A DNA stretch of 64,000 nt from the NCBI GenBank assembly GCA_904063045.1, contig CAJFCJ010000019.1, positions 1,689,700 through 1,753,699 on the forward strand, in the 5' to 3' direction. Shown one piece after another: positions 40,101 through 52,400 of the stretch. The position numbers and the translations under genes were made by a program. The first letter of the stretch is position 1. Each line of letters starts with the position of its first letter. Origin of the DNA: Dimorphilus gyrociliatus. Lineage: Eukaryota > Annelida > Polychaeta > Dinophilidae. A model generated the notes under the pieces. That model saw nothing but the letters and a program-made list of their open reading frames with translations. It did no database searches and was not told the origin of the DNA.

Positions 40101-43100
40101 TTGTTTGAGGCCTCTTCATCTCTTCCGTAATCAGGATTGGCGGCCAAGTCTTTTTTCTCTTTTAACCAATTTCCTGCTTCAGCAGCATTATTTTGCCATT
40201 CTTCTCTCTTCGTTGCTGTTTCGACAAGTTCTTTCCTGTCATGTGTTGAGTTCTTTAGTTTATTCCATTCATTCATAACATTGTTCGATTTCGCTTCAAT
40301 TTCAGTTGATTTGGGATGATTGTCCTTAACTAAGACTGTCCCCGTTTCAATCACTTTTTCTAGATGAGGCTGGTGTGCTAACATTTCAGATTCAAGAGCA
40401 ATCTGCTTTTGTTGAGCTTTTTGCACTTCCACTAAACTCTTACCAAAGTCTCTTGAAGTTGCCAGTGGTTTATGTTCCTCAATCCATTGCAATTCGCCAT
40501 CAGCGTCAAACAAAAACTGATAAAAGGCCAAAGATTCCTCAAGTTTCATTCGTCTTTCTGCCATTGGAACTTGAAGTGCATCGAATCGTTTATTAAAGTT
40601 TTCAACATCTTTAAGAATGGTAGCAGCATCAAAATGCCCCGCTTCGGCTAGCTCTCTTCCCTGAGTGGCAATTTCTCTTAATTTTACGGCTGCAACTTCC
40701 ATATCGTGTTCAAGACCATGATGTTGTTGTAGTAAATCTCTAACACTTCTTAAATCTTGCCCGATATCGTCATTAGCAATGAGACGCTCCATTCGCTCTA
40801 ACTGACCCAAAGCGTCTTCCAAAGCTTGATTAAATAATTGCTGCTGTGCAGCTTGGCGTAGTTTTGTTCCTTTATCATCTATGGCTAGTTCTAGATTTCT
40901 CCATTTATCAATTACATCATCCATTCGTTCATTGACGTCCTTCTTACAGGAAGGTTTTCTTTTGACAATTTTTTTAGCTGTATCTTCTAAATTTGTTAGT
41001 TGTGAAGCATTAGCTTTCACTTCAGCCTCCACTGCCGCGTGTCTTTGAACTTTTGGAAGGAGATTTTTCAACTCTCTCCATGAGTCGTCTTTGGCAACAA
41101 CTTCCTTCTCGCCTATCCATTCACATAGCTCATCAGCGGCCCTGACCCATTCAAAGTATTCGAGGGAAGCTTCTAGTTGCTCTCTTCGGTTGGCACATTT
41201 GTCACTGACGCGAGCGCGTCCAGCTAGTAAATTATCTCTTCTTTCCTTTATGGCTTCAGCATCTGGATGACCTTCTGCTATTAATTTGTCAGCTATTTTG
41301 GCAACTTCGTTGGCTTTTTCGTTTTGAGCATTTAAGATTTCTTCAAATTCTTTGTGACGTTTGAGTAAAGCCTCAACAGATGCAACATCGTGACCCAAGT
41401 CATTAAATTCAAGGAAAGCTTCGTTTGCGGCAGTCAAAGATTCTATTTGATCAGCGTCTTTATTCAGCATTTGCAAAGCAAGGGCATCTCGTAAGTCCTT
41501 ATCTTTTGCTTCCCATGCTTCACGAAGATTGGCTAATTCTTCTTCCATTCTGGCTAGTTCCTCTCTTACTCCTGGAGCGTCGGGTCGTTCAGCTAAAATT
41601 GCTTGAGCTCGCAATCTTGCTTTCTCAACTTTATCAGCATAGGCATCAATTTCTGCTTTAGTATCGGCATGCTCTTTCAACATAGCCTCTGCATCTGCTG
41701 CGTCTCTAGGCTTTCGGTGATCGTTCAACTTGGTATGAATATCACTTGCGCTTTGGTCAGCCTCTTTGATGGCATCTGTTAACAACTGATCCTGAGCAGA
41801 TTCCTCCAGAACATTCCATTTTCTATTTAACTTGTCTTGCAATTCTCTCCATGGCCCCATTACCGACTGCTCTTTGGCATTTATCCAATCTTTCTCATCA
41901 GGATAGGCCGATCTTACAGATTCAGCTAATAATTGCATTTTATCAATTCTATCAGCCAGTGGTCCGGTTTCGGATTGCAGTTGTTGATGTTTTCTTTTCA
42001 ATGTTTCAAGAGACTTAGCATCATGGACTGTGCTTGGATCCATAGCATCCAAAGTGGACAATTTCTCCTTCAGCCACTCTTTTAATTCGTCACAAGTGTT
42101 ACCTAATAGCTCCAGACTAGATGCACCTTTTAGAGTTTTCTCTTTTTGTAATTTAAGCGAATTAAGTCTTTCCCATCTTAAAAAAATTGCTGTTTAATAT
42201 TTGTTTTAAAGAGAATGTTAACTGATTTACCTTTCATTGATTTTGCTTCGTCTCGAATCAATCTCACGAGCTAAAGAATGCTCTTTCGAAAGCATGGTGT
42301 CTGCCATTGTGTTTATACTGTCAAGAGTAGGTTTATTGGCAGCCATGTCGGTTATAAGAGCTTCAAATTTCATTTTAGCTTCAATAACTTTTTCTGATAA
42401 TTGCTCCTTTATTGCCAAAATTCTTTCTTTATCTGTCAACCATTTTTCAAAAGAGTCACACTCAGCACTAAATCTATAGTACAAGGCGGTATCCTCCAAC
42501 ATTCTTCGTCGTCTTCTTCCTGACGAGCATAGGCGATCGTAAGCAGAGTTAATACTTTTCTGACGAAGATCAACGTTCTCTTTGTCAAAGTGCAAATTTC
42601 CTTGAGATCGTTTCGAAGGTGTTCGTCTCAATGGTTTCACTTTTTTATGAACTTCTTTTCTCATTTCAGTTTTGGTGACAATTTGAGGAACTTTCTTCAT
42701 TACCGGCTTTTTTACTTTTCTGATAACTACCTTATCGCTTGTAACTTGAAGTCTATTTCTTGGAAAGTAACCACTTGAACCATCGATCGCACGGACATTC
42801 CACCAATCGTCGTTAGATTGGTCTAAGACCAAAACTGTATCATTTTTCTTTACAACAAGCTCATCTTTCGAATAACCGTATAGAGCAATAGCCTGCGGTA
42901 TTCTTCTCTCTTCTTCAACAACCTCTATTACTTCTTTTTCAACCATTTCTTCAACTTCGACAAGTTCAGGAACTTCAATAATTTCTTCTTCGACTTCTAC
43001 GTCATTTGCTTCAGTTATGCTCGAATATTTTGCTCGTTTATCAGGTGTACTGGCAGGGTCGTACGAGTGCTGGTTGGCCGCTTTTGTCATGAAAGCAGCT

Positions 43101-46059
43101 AAACAATTCAATCTCTCAATATCATCGGAGTAAGATTTGATCTCCTCCTCGAATCTTGCATGACGTTGTAATAATGATTTAGCACCAGCTTCATCTTTTC
43201 CATAATCGGTCGATTCAACTAAGGGTTCGATTGATCTTATCCAAGATTCTGCTTCATTGGCATCAGCATAATATTGATGACTTTCTAAGGCGTCCTCCAG
43301 TAGAGTACGTCTCGCCTTAACTAATTCTTTCAGAGTTCTCCATGTATTTTTCACCTCTCTCACTCTAGAATTAATTTCTGTGGAGCCTCTGTGGTTGCTT
43401 CGAGTTAACTCCTCTGCTACGGAATATAAATGTTCTTGGGCTCTTGGCTCCCTAGCTTGAATTTCTTTTTCATTCAATTCAAGTTTATTGATTAACCGAG
43501 TACATGCAGTTAAATCCATCCCAACGTCTCGGGATCTCATTGTTTGACATTTCTCAACCAGCCATACCTCCTCTTCTTCACAGTCTTGAAGAAATTGGAA
43601 GTATCTTCTGGCGCTTTCTAACGCTTTGCGTCGTTCAGTTGTTAAAATTTGCGTATTTTCAACTTCACGGGAGAGGGCTTCCAAACGTTTCTTAAGTAAA
43701 TTAGCCTCGTGTGTGACCTGTCGTATTATCGACTGCCCTCTCTTGTTAAGTGCTTTTGACCTACTTGAAATAGTGTCTAATTGAGCCTCGGAGAGCGCGT
43801 GTTTTTGTAATAAATCTTCTACAGCTACTAGGTGCCGTCCAGTATTTGTATTTTTTACAGAATTATGCACTTCTTCTAACTCAGAAAAGAGATTGTCTAT
43901 CTCTCTTAACATGGCTAACAACTCGTTAAGAGAAGATAATCCTTTTTGCTTTCTGTCAAGAGCATCTTGAAGTTGCTGCCAATTGTTTAATATTTCTTCC
44001 GTTCTATCATTTATCTCATTCTTTTTATAATAATTTTCTTTTTTCAATTCATTGCACATAACTTTCAAAGCTTCAAATCTATCCTTTCTAGCTGAGATAT
44101 CAGCAGCAACAGCTTGATGTCGTTTAACAGCTCCTTCAATATGCGTCGTTGTTTCTTGTTGAGGTGTAAGGTCAGTTATGACACCAGCCATGTCCGATAA
44201 CCAAGATTCTCTTAGAGAGGCTTTCTTGTCATATCTTATGGCGAGTTGCTCTAATCTTTGCTGTCTAATTAATTCTTCTCTCATAGCTTTCTCACGAGCA
44301 TGTTCTGCTTTGTCTAACAAATTCCAAGCACTTTCAATATCGTTTATCATCTTTCCTTCAGGAGGAACATATTGCCTTCGACCTGAAGCTTTTAGCTTGG
44401 CTTGAACATTAAAGTAGTGGGCCTCCAGCTTTCCTCTCTCTTCATATTTCATAGGCTTTTCAACCGTTCTGTACTGCTTAAAACGAGCCATTTCTTGTTG
44501 TATACCATCAAGGGAATTGGGAAAAGTATGATCAGATAGTTGTTCAATTTTTTCTCTTATCCATTCTAGTAAATTACTAACGTAAGTCTCATAACTGTCT
44601 TCCATCGTCTCCATTGCCATAAGATCCTGCATGATCTTAGCAATACGTTTACCGCCAGTTTGTTCAGATTTCATTTTTGCAAAGAAGTGGTAATAGGCCG
44701 CAACGTAAGTCATAACAGATTTCTCATCAGGCATTCTGACATCGACATCTTCAGCATCCAGTAATCTTGCTATGCCTAGTTGATTTTCAGCTGTATCGAA
44801 GGCATTGTTTAAATTGCCCATATGATCTTGAGGACTGAGTCTTTCATAATTGATAAGATCTGGTCTATGACGATGAATGAGAGCGTTGAAGCCCAAACCA
44901 TTTCTCCAGGAAGAGGTGAAATTTTCGATTTTAACACCTGGATAGCCGTCCGTTTTCCTTTGACACCATAGTAATAAAGCATCCTTAGCCGATTTTTTTT
45001 CACTGTTTTCATCATCTTCATCCTATAGATGGCGTTAGAAGTAATTAAATTTCAACTGAACTAAGAGACTATAAATATTTTGCACTTACCAGTTCAATTT
45101 CAATATCCTGGATTTGAAAACGTAAAATGATTGTCCATATAAGGCCTAGAATTAAGCTGGATTTACCATCTACTATGTCCTCGGCTCCAATATTTTCCCA
45201 ATAAACCTATATAATAAAAGAGCATGTTGACAGTTATCATTCATTGATAACTTAATTATTTAAAAGAGAAAAAAAATTGACTATTTTCTTGTAATATTGA
45301 ACGCAATGTGCCCTGAATACCACGCATATTATTAACGTGATTCATTCCGGACGCGTTTTGAACACAAATTATGAAATACTTTTCCAGTGGCCTAAGGGTT
45401 TTAAATATTTCACACAAGGTTAGTACAACATAAAACAGGCCACTATATGACTTTCCTAGTACGATTCATAAAAAATTTTTATCAAATATAAAGAATTATT
45501 CGAATGAAAAACAAAAAAAAAACAATAATGAATCAAAAACAGTGTCACAAATGATAAAAACGTCCATTGCCGATAACCATTTAAAGTAAATTATAATAAA
45601 AACGCTTCAAGCGTTGCCATAAGTTATTTAATTTCGATTATTGATTTTCTACCTCAAAAATAAACGCTTATTTCAACAGCTGTTTTAAAGCTTATCGACT
45701 TCAAACATGAAGAGTCGACGACGACGATTTTTAACAACTATCTCTATTTGTATAAATATTACATTTGTTACAAAATATGTTATATTAAGGTTGAGAGAGA
45801 TATAATAATAAAAAAAAAGAAACAAAGGCGGCTCTATTGCAATAATTATATCACATTTTCTGTTGGATAAGTGCGGTTATAAAATCACTTTATCAATCTA
45901 CACATTTATGGCACATGGTGAACAATTCTCTGTTCAAACGGTATGAAAGATGTAAAATAAAAAAACAGAGTGTTTAAATTTGAATGATATTACTTTATAA
46001 TCCAAGGTTTGGAAAAACGTTTTTACGCTTGGATAGACTATTGAATTTTTATGAAAGAG

Positions 46060-46090
<31 letters not shown>

Positions 46091-47365
46091 AGTATTGAAT
46101 GATACCGTGACTTATCAAGTCGTCATGTCTTGTAGTTTTTTTTTAATAACAACCATAAATTTATCAAAACTTATTATGTACGTGGAATAAATCTTTTTTA
46201 AGCAAGTCTATCGTTTTTAGCGTATGCTTATTGAATTTTGAACTTACCTTGGAACGTAAGTATTCGAGGCACCTGTTGACATTTTCAATTTTTTGAACAC
46301 GTAAAACTCCCTTATTCGGACGACCCAAATTATCACCAGAAATAATTTCCAGAAGCCTCAATAATAATTTACCGTCAGCCAAGTCGGTAAAGAGATCGTT
46401 TACATGTAAACCAGCCTGTAAACAGTATATTTTCAGCATGACTATTACAACGAGCAAATTATACGTTTGCACAACTAATAGGCATTAATCAGTTGCGTAC
46501 CGTAATAATTATTATTCGATTTGTTTACGTATAAATTTTAAATGACTTATAGGGAAAAAAGCCGAGAGGGAAGAATTAGAGTATGCACCTATATTAATAC
46601 CTTTGATAGATTGTAACTGTTATGGTTCTATAAAAAAAGGAATCAAAAACGTTAAAGTATTAATGAAATAAGCTGAAATCACCATCGGAAAACAATAAAG
46701 CGTGCCATAATTAGCCGGTAAAAAAGGTTAGTGAAAGAGAAACTTGCAAGTGTAGCGAATTTAGAAACATCGTGTTTTGCATGCGCTCTCACTTTATCCA
46801 AAAAAGAGTTACACCATTTCGTAAATGTCTTTTTCTGAATTTCGATACGTTCGGCTTTCAAAACTTCTATTCTACTCTTCTCAAATTTAGCAGTTGCGGA
46901 TGGGCTTTCGCTACTTCGATATGAGTTGAACTTTTGTTCACGTTCCTCACTATATCGACTTCGACTAGGTGACGTAACATCCCTGAACCTGGAAGAATTG
47001 ACAGGTTCTGGTAAATAGCCTCCCGTATACTCGGTAAATTTCGGTTTATGATCTCTGGGAGATAAGCCCGCACCATCTGTTGAATGGGATCCATCAAACG
47101 ATGTGTTAGGAGAGTGGGCTGGGACGCGTTTTTCTCTTGGCCGTATAGCTGCATTCATACCTGCGTCAAGCGAGGTATGCCTAGGTTGATTTTCCCTTAT
47201 TCGATTCATCGGGTCAATGGAAACTGATGCCCTTTGTTGTTCGGTTTTTATTCTGGGCGCTGTAACGGGGGGTGTCTGAAAAGAGGAGCGAGTCCTCGGT
47301 ACTGTTGGCGGTTGATATCTTCCAGGTGAATATCCATCGTTATCCTGCCGTTGTCTGTACGACAT
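31126..47365 (-). CDS. SPTBN5: Beta-heavy spectrin (karst/SPTBN5 type)
   Basis: Beta-heavy spectrin pairs with alpha-spectrin in the apical membrane skeleton of epithelia. Fourteen exons join in frame to about 4,228 residues: 47365-46793, 46415-46248, 45206-45090, 45022-42231, 42176-37907, 37811-37746, 37544-34116, 34006-33908, 33712-33566, 33509-33362, 33299-32958, 32189-31962, 31764-31687, 31355-31126. Residues 1-165 are a Ser/Pro/Arg-rich disordered extension. Two calponin-homology domains follow ([47 protein letters not shown]). About 30 spectrin repeats come next, interrupted at residues about 990-1045 by an SH3 domain ([20 protein letters not shown]...[15 protein letters not shown]). 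An internal SH3 and roughly 30 repeats separate beta-heavy from conventional beta-spectrin (17 repeats). The C-terminus has a PH domain (exon 33299-32958), a Pro-rich tail with three NPF motifs, an acidic stretch and a polybasic end. Confidence 0.96.
46066..46090. repeat. (CT)n microsatellite in spectrin intron 2
   Basis: Twelve or so CT dinucleotides in the 1,041-bp intron 45207-46247, one of the longest introns in the window. On the sense (minus) strand it reads GA repeat. Confidence 0.95.
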
Positions 47366-49471
47366 CTCCCTTTAAAGTTCCGAGTTGATTACTACTGTAA
47401 AATGAAAAAGAAAAAAAAAACGTAACAAATATAAATAATGTAGATATTTATTGGAGTAAAAAAAAAAGCACTATCAATCCTTTATCAAAGAAAATATGTA
47501 AATTAATTACAATAAATCATAGTAAATATACCTTATTCTAGCAATTGCAATGTATATATAACAATTGAAAAATTTAGTTTATTTTATAAAAAGACAATTT
47601 TAAAGGACGAAGGGGAAAAAAATTAGGTTGGTTACTTTCAACATTCAACCAAAAAAAGACAAGTTTAAAACAAATATTTAAAGTATGCAACATATTCAAA
47701 GTCTATTGATCGAACAAAAAAGTTATCTTGCCGAATTTATTAGTTACAATGCGAAAATTTTTCATGATAAAAATATTAATGAGGACCAGAATAGAGAAAC
47801 AAACAAAACTTGGTAGTTATTAAGAATTAGTTTATTAATAGACCTTAATAAGACAGCTGATAAATGCTTACCACTTTTAGATAAGTCAAGATCAATTAAC
47901 TTTTGAAGCTGAATATTTTACATACGTTCATATATGCCTACAACGAGTACAGGTAAATAAAAACTATCAATAGTTTGGAACAAAATCGAATAATATTGAT
48001 TGACGCTCACTGAGCTTCCTTTATTCGAAGCTCAATCTAAATGCTGTTTCCCCGAGTGGAGATATTTAAGAACAGTTTTTTTCTTGTTGTCTAACTAACT
48101 GTCTAACGGTAAGTTTAAACCAACTTGTATACAGCTATCTATTTTATCTTTCATATGCGTATGGTTTGTATATAAGGACTGTAAAAAAAAAAACACTATC
48201 CGTATTGAGTACAAGATGCGTCTAATGTACAGCAGACATGGGAAATATAACCCCTTCAACAGACCGTTCTCAGTTCGAATGAATCATCCAACATCGACAG
48301 AAGTCCATATATAGAAAAATTATTAGTAGTTAATTCACTATTAATAATTTCCGTCTCGACTGCCGTGCAGTACAAGTTTCCGGTACGACAGTTATGTAAA
48401 TAGATTAGAATAGGACGGATTTTTTTTTAACAATATTATAAAAAAAACGATTCACGTGAAGAATTCTACTCATAGTCCTATCTTCTTATTTAAAGGTGTA
48501 CTATGCAAAGAATTTTATGGCTCATAATGAATAGGGAGAATTCAGAGAGTTTTTTTCGAACTAAATAAAAGATTTCATGTTTCCTTTCAAATACTTTCAC
48601 ACTGACGTTGACCTACTCAAGCCAAAACAAAAAAGTTCAATTAAAACTGTTAAGCTCAAAACAAACAAATTCAAACTACCTTACTTGTAATCAAATCCTG
48701 TATTTTTACCAACCGTATATTGATAACAGAAAAAAAACCGGGCTATAGCGATAAAGACAGAATAATATAGAACACGCCCTCTACGAAAAAAACCCGGGTC
48801 CGAAATTGGTAAAACCACTAAATTTTAGGGTAAAATCAATAAGAAAACTTACTGTTAAATCGTAAAAAGTTTTTTGCTTGAGTTGTCACAACGTATCCAC
48901 TTCTTGAAAATTCTTATGAGATTATCGTATTTTTTTTACGTTTGAATCTTTCTGTTCAAGCAGCGACAGTTTCATAAGATGGCCGCTTTTTTTGGCCGTC
49001 TGCTATTTCTCATTTGAGCCAACACTGCCCTCTATCGTAGGTTTAAGTGTTGCCATCTTACGACGCACCTAGCATTTTACCTTTTAAGGTCAGTCAGTGT
49101 AAAATAGTAATAAGACCCGAACCAGTTTCTTTCTTTATTTAAGAGGTAATTTGATAAGCATCAGTATGTTACACTTATAATCTTTAAGTAAACAACCACG
49201 TGTTATTCTTAAATATAGACAGCCTAAAATTGATGACAAATGTACACATTTACATATTAAATATAACTTAAAGGATACATTTTGTTTTCCTCTACACCAG
49301 AAGTTTTTTGTTAGACAAAAACCTAAGAATTCAAACTATCGTCCTGTCAATTAAATCTAAAAAAAACTTAACGAAAATACTATAAATAATTAAAGATAAC
49401 TTTATTATGAATATTTGAAAATATCAATAAACTATAGAATCACTTAGGGAAAATTATGACTAGAATAAATT
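47366..49471. other. Intergenic: spectrin 5' region and LRRK 3' region
   Basis: About 2.1 kb. The part from 48,700 to 49,080 is more GC-rich, with two GTAGAGGG/ATAGAGGG motifs (sense to spectrin; plus-strand 48774-48784 and 49028-49041) and an AAGATGGCCGC element near 48977, which suggests the spectrin promoter lies there with a 5' non-coding exon and intron before the ATG. The LRRK poly(A) signal candidate (tttatt 49401-49406) is about 66 bases past that stop. No coding gene is recognised. Confidence 0.5.
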
Positions 49472-52400
49472 TCATCTCCAGGTATTGGATAATAAGCTAA
49501 CAAAATAAAAGTACTCGTTTGAATTGTCACGAGATAATTGCTGAGAATTTGTAGGAAGATAATCTTGTAAGATATTTAAATATCCTTTTCCAATTACCAC
49601 TACAGCTTCATTTTCTTTTAACGGTAGTAAAGGCAGAACACATTTTATCGGATTTTCACCTAATGTCTTTATGATACTAATATTTCTTAAAGTATTTTTT
49701 TCGGATATTAGGAGTTTCCCATCCATTAAACCTATATATAAATAGTTGCCGACTGCTGTCAAACATGAGACTGCTGAATCATTTCCAGCTGTTTTTTCTA
49801 TATCGAGACTGCAACTAATAATCTTTTTATGCAAATCCCACCTATAAACAAACTTTGCCGAGGATAAACATGTCCAAATGCCATCTGGAGATGATGATGC
49901 TATTAACTTAATGTTCTCCTTAGAATCGTGTCGGAATGTTTGCGCACCAGATTTATCTCTTAAACTCCATACGCTCATTTTACCTTCAGAATGACCGCAG
50001 AATAAATGTGAATGTTGTTGCTCATCAATTAATACGTTCATTTTCAAAATTTGTCTTCCGCTCCCAGTGCATCGAGAGCGAATAGGTGAAAATTTTGCGC
50101 TACTCAATCTCTCCGAGATGTCGGAGGTGCACACGAAAATTCGACCAGAGTCAAATACGAGGTAAACGGCTTTTTCAACAGAATCATGAACGATTGTAGA
50201 ACAGAATTGAGAATCGTCAGGTGTAAAAGAGTAGACTTTTTCATGAGTGACTTGACAATATATATCAATAACACCTGTTTTAAATGCTATCCATACATCT
50301 GTTTCAGTGGTACACATCGAGACAGGTTGACTGTCAACAGACCAATGCTAACAAAATATAAAGACGTTGTTATGTCTTTTTTGTTTGAACAATAAATATA
50401 AGATCTTACCCTTAACCCATAGCATTCATGGCCTTCGTAGGTAACTACAGTCACTTCCCAATCATTAGTTTCTGTTAAATTTGACATCCATATTTGCGAT
50501 ATGTCATCACTTTCTCCTGTTAAAATATTATTGATACTTATTAGATTTTTAATTGGGAACAAAAAGAAAATTGTTTTACCATAGCTATCTATCTTTTGAA
50601 CTTGAGTGACACTGATAAAACCAATGTCATTACATTTAGGAAACTTTACAACGTTTCTGACGTGTGAAAATTCTGATGAATCGGCAATATCAACAATATT
50701 TTTGGCTGAAGGTCTGTCGGTTGGATCTTGACTCCAACACAGAGCCATTAAGTCCAGTAAGTAAGTTGGATATATTAAATCAGCTGGTGATAAACTTGGT
50801 CTACCCCCAGACAATATGTGACCTTTTAGATTTGCTGATATTAACTCAGAATTTCCATCTAAGAAAGGTTGCTTCAAAGCAATTAGTTCATATAGAAACA
50901 TGCCAAAAGAAAAACAGTCGACTTTTTCCGTATAGGATTCTTCTCCGTTATGTCTTATTATTTCTGGAGCAATAAATGGGGGAGTTCCCGCCAAGCCTTT
51001 TGTTCCTGATGCAAGAATAGCTCTACTTACACCATAATCAGCCAATTTCACATGAACAGGACAGATCAAGGTTTGTGGATCAGGTATAGACCAAACTAGA
51101 ACATTCTCTGATTTTAAATCGCGATAAATTATCTGGCAGGAATGTAAATACTGTAAAGCAGATGCAGTTTGAGTGATTATTCTCTTTATAACATGGACAG
51201 GTAAGCGACATCCAGCTCGTTTGAATAATTGTAGAATGTTGTTCAGTGAACCTCTTGGTGCTAAACTTAGACAAAGGCATAGAGGACGCACAGCAATTCC
51301 GATTAAAGGAACAATATTATTGTGACGAAGACTCAATAAAATACTCAATTCTTTCCTTGCGTTTAAATATGCATCACAAGCACATTTTATGGGCTCCTTT
51401 GTCCATCTGGCCTTTTCCATCTGTTAAATGAAAAAAGGTGTTGCAAAAATAACTGTTCAGCTATATTTAACAACTGTATTACTTCATATTGGCGTCTAAT
51501 ACTCTTTGACACATTTGGTCCTGGATCAACAGGTTGCAACATCTTCATGGCCACATCAGCTTGTTTATGACTCTTCTGTTAAAGAGAGACAAAAAATAGC
51601 ACTTAAAATTAATATTTAATGCACGAAAGATTAACGAGATTAAACAAACCTTATCAAAAACTTTTCCTGAGTATACAGCTCCGAATGCACCCCTACCGAG
51701 AAATTCTTCTCGAACCATTTGATCGTGATCGATCCTATTTTCATTGGGGACATCTTGAAATACCTATGGATATACAGTACTTAGCATTTTCTATTTAATA
51801 AAATGAAATTTCCCCTATTTTTGTTAGTAAAATATAAAAAGCAGCAGAAAATATAAAAGAAATTCAGAGAGAAAAATGATCAGATTTCAGATTAACTAAA
51901 AAAAGGCTATGTACCACATCAGATGCGACATGCTCCGATTGAACGTATCCATCATTAGAAGCAACAAAAGTTGGTCCCAGATTGCCATGCTGTGGGCAGT
52001 AAACAATTCGATCGTGTTGAGAGGCATGCACGCAGTGCTCAAATAAATGCGCATATACGCTTCGTTTGTGCTCTTCGCGCCGTAAGCCACCTCGCCACCT
52101 GATTGAATAAGTTTTTTGTTTCTAATATTAGCAACATTTACAAATTCTACTATAAGATATTTATATATAATTTATATTATATTATCTTTCTATTGTTTAC
52201 AAACTATAAGAATTGTTAATAAACCACTAAACAAGTTATATATGCTAAGTATAGATACATTTTATGTTAATTATTATCCTCCTTAATCTAAATTATTTAA
52301 ACTAGGCAAACTATTTAGCTGATTTTTTATCTCTTCTAAGATCTAAATAATAAATATTGTAAACATAACACCTCAATTAATCCTACCATCCGAATAAAAA

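Noticed and set aside
38979-41661. Several plus-strand ORFs opposite the spectrin repeats
   Set aside because: Antisense shadows of a long coiled-coil coding exon.
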